A DNA stretch of 12,824 nt from an uncultured Clostridia bacterium (lineage in GTDB: Bacteria; Bacillota; Clostridia; Christensenellales; Pumilibacteraceae). The translations under genes and the position numbers were made by a program. The DNA lies in assembly GCA_947589145.1 (NCBI GenBank), contig CANQCB010000036.1, positions 1 through 12,824 on the forward strand. The letters are read 5' to 3'. Positions 11,537 through 12,824 of the stretch are shown here, in pieces. Position 1 is the first letter of the stretch. Every line of letters begins with the position of its first letter. A model generated the notes under the pieces. It searched no databases. It saw only the letters and a list, made by a program, of their open reading frames with translations, and was not told the origin of the DNA.

Positions 11537-12824
11537 TTATATTTTCTTTATTACGACGGCATTGAAGCTACCGCCCGATGACGCGGAAACGGCAAGCGCG
11601 TAAGCCGCCGACGTATTGCCGATCTCGCCGCTGAGCATAAGCGCCGCATGCGCAACTTCGAGTGCGCTCGAAGCCGCTCTGCCCTCGCCGCAAATGTCTT
11701 TTACGTTGACTTTTTCGGCTTTTTCAAACCCTATCAGCGCCTCGCTCTCCGTCTTTGCCAGAGACTTTATACCGTTCGAGCAGGTCATAACGAGACCGAT
11801 ATTCGCCGCCGTTATGCCCGACTCCGCAAGCGCAAGATCTATCGCGGATCTGAGGGCGGTGCAGTCGCCGTATTTGCCAAACTCCACGTCCGAACGCGCA
11901 AAGCCGCTGCCGAGAACTTCGGCGTATTTTTTCGCGCCGCGTTTATTCGCGCTGCTTTCCTTTTCGAGTACCACGGTGATCGCGCCGTCGCCGAGTTTCA
12001 TTCCCGACTGCGTCGCACCGATTTTTTCGTAAAGCAAATGCACGGTTTCCGAATCTTCATCCGCGCCAATCGCGAGTATTACGTCGTTTTGCGTGGTGCG
12101 AAGCACTCTCGGCGAATATGCAACCGCAGCAAGTCCGCTTGCCGCGCCGTTGGAATACGTTACGTTATAACCCTTTACTCCCGCGGAAATGGAAAGATAT
12201 CCCGGAGCGGCGTTATACACGGTGTTGGGGAAAAGAAACGCGCTGCCCGATTGCGTACCGTTGGCGATTATGCCCTTCTGAAAGTTGGCAATGTCGGTTT
12301 GAGGTCCGTCCGACGTTCCGTCGATTATGCCTATCTTCGTAGCGTTCTCCTCCGTCACTTCTATTCCTGCGTCCGCAAGGGCGAGTTTGCCCGAAATGCA
12401 GGTCATTTGACTGAGTTTGTCCAACTTGCGATAGAAATTCAATTTGATCCCTACGCCCGCAAAGTCATCCGCGCCGACCGTCGAAACGGCGTCGCCGCAT
12501 TTTTCGCAAATGTTCGGCGCGGCTTTCGCGTTCACGTTTTCCGTATATGCCGAAACGGTGTTGCCCATGGGGCTGACGATTCCGAGACCCGTTATGAAAA
12601 TTCTTTCGTCGGTCGCGTCGGTAAGTTTTGCCTCCGCGCCCTCTTTCGCATATATTATGCTGGCGTTGTTGCCGCCGAACGCGTAGTTGTTCGACTGCAC
12701 ATATTCGACCTTTCTCGCCTTACCCTTATTGGGAACGAAGTCAAAGTCGCCTGCCTTTTCGCGCATTGCCGCCTTATCCTCTTCGGTATAACCTACCGTG
12801 GGCGGCACGACACCGCGCTCTATT
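11537..12824 (-). CDS. Ketosynthase fused to a catalytically dead second ketosynthase domain (5' end outside window)
   Basis: The frame is open to the right edge. Its first 60 or so residues (IERGVVPPTVGY, VPNKGKARKVEYVQSNNYAF, GGNNAS) are the C-terminal end of a FabF-type 3-oxoacyl-ACP synthase, which in normal enzymes ends the protein. Here a linker of about 15 residues follows, then a second ketosynthase domain opening with RIFITGLGIVSPMGN (about 69-83, counted from the codon at 12808). In this domain the nucleophile region reads VTYSNGAASG, with Asn220 where Cys is expected. The first histidine motif reads TCSNGIKSL with no His, and the second reads GEGRAASS with Glu in place of His. The thiolase-like fold is retained but condensation chemistry should be absent. 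That is the pattern of chain length factors (KS-beta), here fused rather than encoded separately. Whether the first domain keeps its Cys lies outside the window. Confidence 0.88.
   Translation of the reverse strand, partial: IERGVVPPTVGYTEEDKAAMREKAGDFDFVPNKGKARKVEYVQSNNYAFGGNNASIIYAKEGAEAKLTDATDERIFITGLGIVSPMGNTVSAYTENVNAKAAPNICEKCGDAVSTVGADDFAGVGIKLNFYRKLDKLSQMTCISGKLALADAGIEVTEENATKIGIIDGTSDGPQTDIANFQKGIIANGTQSGSAFLFPNTVYNAAPGYLSISAGVKGYNVTYSNGAASGLAAVAYSPRVLRTTQNDVILAIGADEDSETVHLLYEKIGATQSGMKLGDGAITVVLEKESSANKRGAKKYAEVLGSGFARSDVEFGKYGDCTALRSAIDLALAESGITAANIGLVMTCSNGIKSLAKTESEALIGFEKAEKVNVKDICGEGRAASSALEVAHAALMLSGEIGNTSAAYALAVSASSGGSFNAVVIKKI

Overview
The window looks like chromosomal DNA of a Bacillota bacterium, most likely an uncultured anaerobic clostridial (gut-type) lineage. 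The support is consensus TTGACA/TATAAT-type promoters, GGAGG ribosome binding sites, a family I glutamate dehydrogenase of clostridial/enterobacterial type, an RHS/YD-repeat surface-protein fragment and a fatty-acid/polyketide-type operon. This assignment is inference; there is no rRNA or other taxonomic marker.

Region A (1-3830, all minus strand) is an accessory island. Read in the direction of transcription it contains: a promoter repeat (3830-3750); the 3' end of an RHS gene with a variable hydrophobic C-terminal tip and no usable start codon at its upstream end (3779-2730); a two-pass membrane protein placed where an immunity gene would sit (2657-2076); a palindromic terminator (2025-1997); a second copy of the promoter repeat followed by a few RHS-like codons (1967-1887); a small membrane protein (1844-1389); a second palindromic terminator; a larger membrane protein that shares its C-terminal module with the small one (1275-301); a third copy of the palindrome; and the start of another gene leaving the left edge (73-1). 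The repeated promoter, the repeated terminator and the paralogous membrane proteins suggest an array of cassettes built by duplication and deletion around an orphan polymorphic-toxin (RHS) tip. This is the least conventional part of the window.

Region B (3831-6127, plus strand) holds two housekeeping genes, each with its own promoter and terminator: gdhA (glutamate dehydrogenase) and mscL (large-conductance mechanosensitive channel).

Region C (6195-12824, minus strand, convergent with mscL) is an operon-like group for carbon-chain building. In transcription order it contains: a ketosynthase fused to a second ketosynthase domain that has lost its catalytic residues (chain-length-factor-like, 5' end outside the window); a FabG ketoreductase; a roughly 490-bp intergenic stretch full of hairpins; a FabZ dehydratase; a FabD malonyl transferase; an acyl-CoA carboxylase carboxyltransferase; an Sfp-type phosphopantetheinyl transferase; and a hotdog thioesterase. 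Together they could make malonyl-CoA, load it on a carrier protein, extend, reduce and dehydrate the chain, activate the carrier and release the product. No acyl carrier protein, biotin carboxylase, biotin carrier or enoyl reductase is visible. The fused KS/inactive-KS pair with a dedicated PPTase and thioesterase resembles a highly reducing type II polyketide (polyene or unusual fatty acid) system more than a standard fab operon, though a lineage-specific primary fab operon cannot be excluded.
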